NCBI GenBank assembly: GCA_007124345.1
Contig: SLFH01000019.1
Coordinates: forward strand, 1 to 7,909
Direction: 5' to 3'
From: Phycisphaerales bacterium
GTDB lineage: Bacteria > Planctomycetota > Phycisphaerae > Phycisphaerales > UBA1924
DNA: 7,909 bases
Shown here: positions 6,896 to 7,909 of the stretch, in pieces
How positions within the stretch are numbered: the stretch's first letter is position 1
How the letters are laid out: each line of letters begins with the position of its first letter
The notes under the pieces: model-generated
What the model was told of the DNA's origin: nothing
Database searches by the model: none
Seen by the model: the letters and a program-made list of their open reading frames with translations, nothing else
Position numbers and translations under genes: made by a program

Positions 6896-6905
6896 GCGAT
6901 GCTCA
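6893..6905. other. 13-base inverted repeat joining two convergent stop codons
   Basis: TGAGC-GAT-GCTCA is a perfect inverted repeat. Its left arm begins with the permease TGA stop and its right arm, read on the other strand, begins with the TGA stop of the nitroreductase gene. Only 7 bases lie between the stops. The stem is 5 bp with a 3-base loop and no T-run, so it is at best a weak bidirectional terminator element. Confidence 0.35.
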
Positions 6906-7607
6906 CCGGTGCACGACCATGATCTCGTCGAGCCCTTTGCGCGAGACATCGGGAACCATGCACCCCTCGGCGGCATACCCCACGGGGATGAGCAGGAACG
7001 CTCGCTCGTGCTCGGGACGCCCGAGCACTTTGGAGAGAAACCCCATCGGGCTGGGGGTGTGCGTGAGCGTCGCAAGCCCGGCGTGGTGGAGGGCCGAGAG
7101 CAGCAGACCCGTCGCGATGCCGACCGATTCATTGGTGTAATAGGTCTGGCTCCCGTCGTCGGCCTTGGCGAGCTTGAAGACGACGATCAGCCAGGGCGCC
7201 ACTTCAAGGAACGGCTTGCGATCGTCGGTGCCGAAGGGGTGCAGGTCGCGCAGCCACGCCTCGCTGGCCCGCCGAGAGTAGAACTCGCGCTCTTCCTCTT
7301 CGGCCGCCTCTCGGATCTGCTTCTTGAGGGCCGCATCGGCGACGGCGACGAACCGCCAGGGCTGCTTGTTGGCCCCGCTGGGGGCGGTCCCCGCGGCACT
7401 GATGCACCACCGGATCGTCTCCTCGCTCACCGGGCGGTCGCAGAACTCGCGGACGGTCCGCCGGAGCCGCATCCGCTCGAAAAACGCCCTTGATTCCTCC
7501 TCGGGGGAACTTTCCGGGCGGTAGGGCGTCAAAGGGATCATGGGCGGGGTCGGATCGCCGCTTCTGGGGGCTTTGCCGCCTTCGTCTGGATGGTCGTGTG
7601 TGCTCAT
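6903..7607 (-). CDS. Nitroreductase-fold flavoprotein, iodotyrosine deiodinase-like
   Basis: The 234-residue protein belongs to the FMN-dependent nitroreductase superfamily and most resembles the iodotyrosine deiodinase (IYD) branch, which reductively removes halogen from halotyrosines. Visible family marks are the FMN-phosphate-binding RRTVREF (49-55), AGTAPSGANKQPW (72-84), the flavin-proximal TLTHTPSPMG (180-189), and LGRP...PVGY near 195-211 with the C-terminal RKGLDEIMV (223-231). The lid residues that grip the amino-acid part of the substrate in human IYD (Glu157, Tyr161, Lys182) align with E106, Y110 and K131. No membrane anchor is present, unlike the mammalian enzyme, so it is probably cytosolic. 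The ATG at 7607 gives a Pro/Asp-rich leader; similarity begins near residue 24, so the ATG at 7541 (M23) is a real alternative. Neither start has a good ribosome site. A general nitro- or quinone reductase role is possible but less likely given the lid triad. Confidence 0.88.
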   Translation of the reverse strand: MSTHDHPDEGGKAPRSGDPTPPMIPLTPYRPESSPEEESRAFFERMRLRRTVREFCDRPVSEETIRWCISAAGTAPSGANKQPWRFVAVADAALKKQIREAAEEEEREFYSRRASEAWLRDLHPFGTDDRKPFLEVAPWLIVVFKLAKADDGSQTYYTNESVGIATGLLLSALHHAGLATLTHTPSPMGFLSKVLGRPEHERAFLLIPVGYAAEGCMVPDVSRKGLDEIMVVHR

Positions 7608-7746
7608 GGGTGAGATTCTGACGGATTTTCGGGTTTCTCGCCGGACGCCCCGGCCGCCGCGGCGTCAACCCTTGCGGGAGGGGCCGCCTTCCCCGCGTCG
7701 CCGGGACCGGGGAGGGCGGCGCTCTGACCGAACCGGAGATATCCAG
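7608..7746. promoter_or_regulatory. Divergent intergenic region with inverted repeats
   Basis: This spacer separates the IYD-like gene and the exported-protein gene. It contains GACGCC (7644-7649) and GGCGTC (7661-7666), a perfect 6-bp inverted repeat with an 11-base spacer. An imperfect hairpin follows at 7674-7696 (GCGGG and AGG pairing with CCT and CCCGC across a two-base bulge). These could be operator or leader structures. A TTGACG hexamer on the minus strand (7668 to 7663) has no matching -10 at normal spacing. No promoter can be called firmly. Confidence 0.3.
7735..7738 (+). promoter_or_regulatory. Shine-Dalgarno site for the gene at 7747
   Basis: GGAG lies 8 bases before the ATG at 7747, a normal spacing, and supports this start for the partial exported protein. 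Confidence 0.6.
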
Positions 7747-7909
7747 ATGCGGCGAACCTTTCTGACGCTGGCCGCCGCGGGCCTGCTCGCCCCGCTCGGC
7801 CTCGCCGCCCCCGCTCTCGCCGAGCAGCCGATCGACGCGAGGGCGGAGGTCCAACGCCTGATCGACCGCCCGATCAACGCGGCGTTGCTGTACCACCGGC
7901 TGTGGACGA
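7747..7909 (+). CDS. Exported protein with Tat-like signal peptide (5' part only)
   Basis: 54 codons are visible before the window ends. The N-terminus MRRTFLTLAAAG, then a Leu/Ala-rich core and an A-L-A end at residue 25, is a clear signal peptide with cleavage before EQPID. Twin arginines at 2-3 followed by x-F-L resemble the Tat consensus, though the short n-region and a non-lysine after FL also fit Sec export. The mature part seen (EQPIDARAEVQRL, then IDRPINAALLYHRLW) is helical in character and I do not recognise its family. It is divergent from the IYD-like gene and has a well-placed ribosome site. The role is unknown. Confidence 0.75.
   Translation, partial: MRRTFLTLAAAGLLAPLGLAAPALAEQPIDARAEVQRLIDRPINAALLYHRLWT

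Noticed and set aside
7630..7668. Minus-strand promoter from the TTGACG hexamer for the deiodinase-like gene
   Set aside because: At 17 bases the -10 position reads TCCGGC. Only a poorly matched A-rich stretch occurs further on, so no promoter is called.

Overview
The window is uniformly GC-rich chromosomal DNA with six genes and no mobile element, RNA gene or CRISPR array that I can see. The gene content suggests a planctomycete, most likely a member of the Phycisphaerae. The reasons are an aminopeptidase P-like gene next to accB, an ABC-2 exporter cassette headed by a membrane-anchored gatase-like protein, and weak or absent Shine-Dalgarno sites at several starts. This taxonomic call is inference from gene family style and composition, not a marker gene.

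Left part, minus strand: an M24-family (Xaa-Pro aminopeptidase-like) gene at 516-1655 is followed, after 81 bases, by accB (biotin carboxyl carrier protein), which runs off the left edge with about its last ten residues missing. Two abutting hairpins lie in the accB leader. The M24 protein keeps all five metal ligands but has Lys where the family usually has a conserved catalytic His.

Middle, plus strand: three genes form a tight operon. A signal-peptide-bearing membrane protein with a gatase-like extracytoplasmic domain (1741-3843) is followed by an ABC ATPase (3840-4913) and a double-length ABC-2 permease (4910-6895). Both junctions are identical 4-base GTGA overlaps, so the three proteins are probably translated together and act as one complex in the inner membrane. 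The layout recalls the GldA/GldF/GldG type of transporter. The permease is an internal duplication: each half carries one copy of the E-x-x-A-R-T-L coupling motif. Both ATPase and permease hold a long disordered-looking insert, and the ATPase has Asp at the usual Q-loop glutamine. This cassette is the best candidate in the window for a little-described system.

Right part: a flavin-dependent nitroreductase-fold gene on the minus strand (6903-7607) converges on the permease with only 7 bases between stop codons. It closely resembles iodotyrosine deiodinase and keeps the Glu/Tyr/Lys substrate-lid triad. Divergent from it, after a 139-base GC-rich spacer with inverted repeats, the first 54 codons of an exported protein with a Tat-like signal start at 7747 and run off the right edge.
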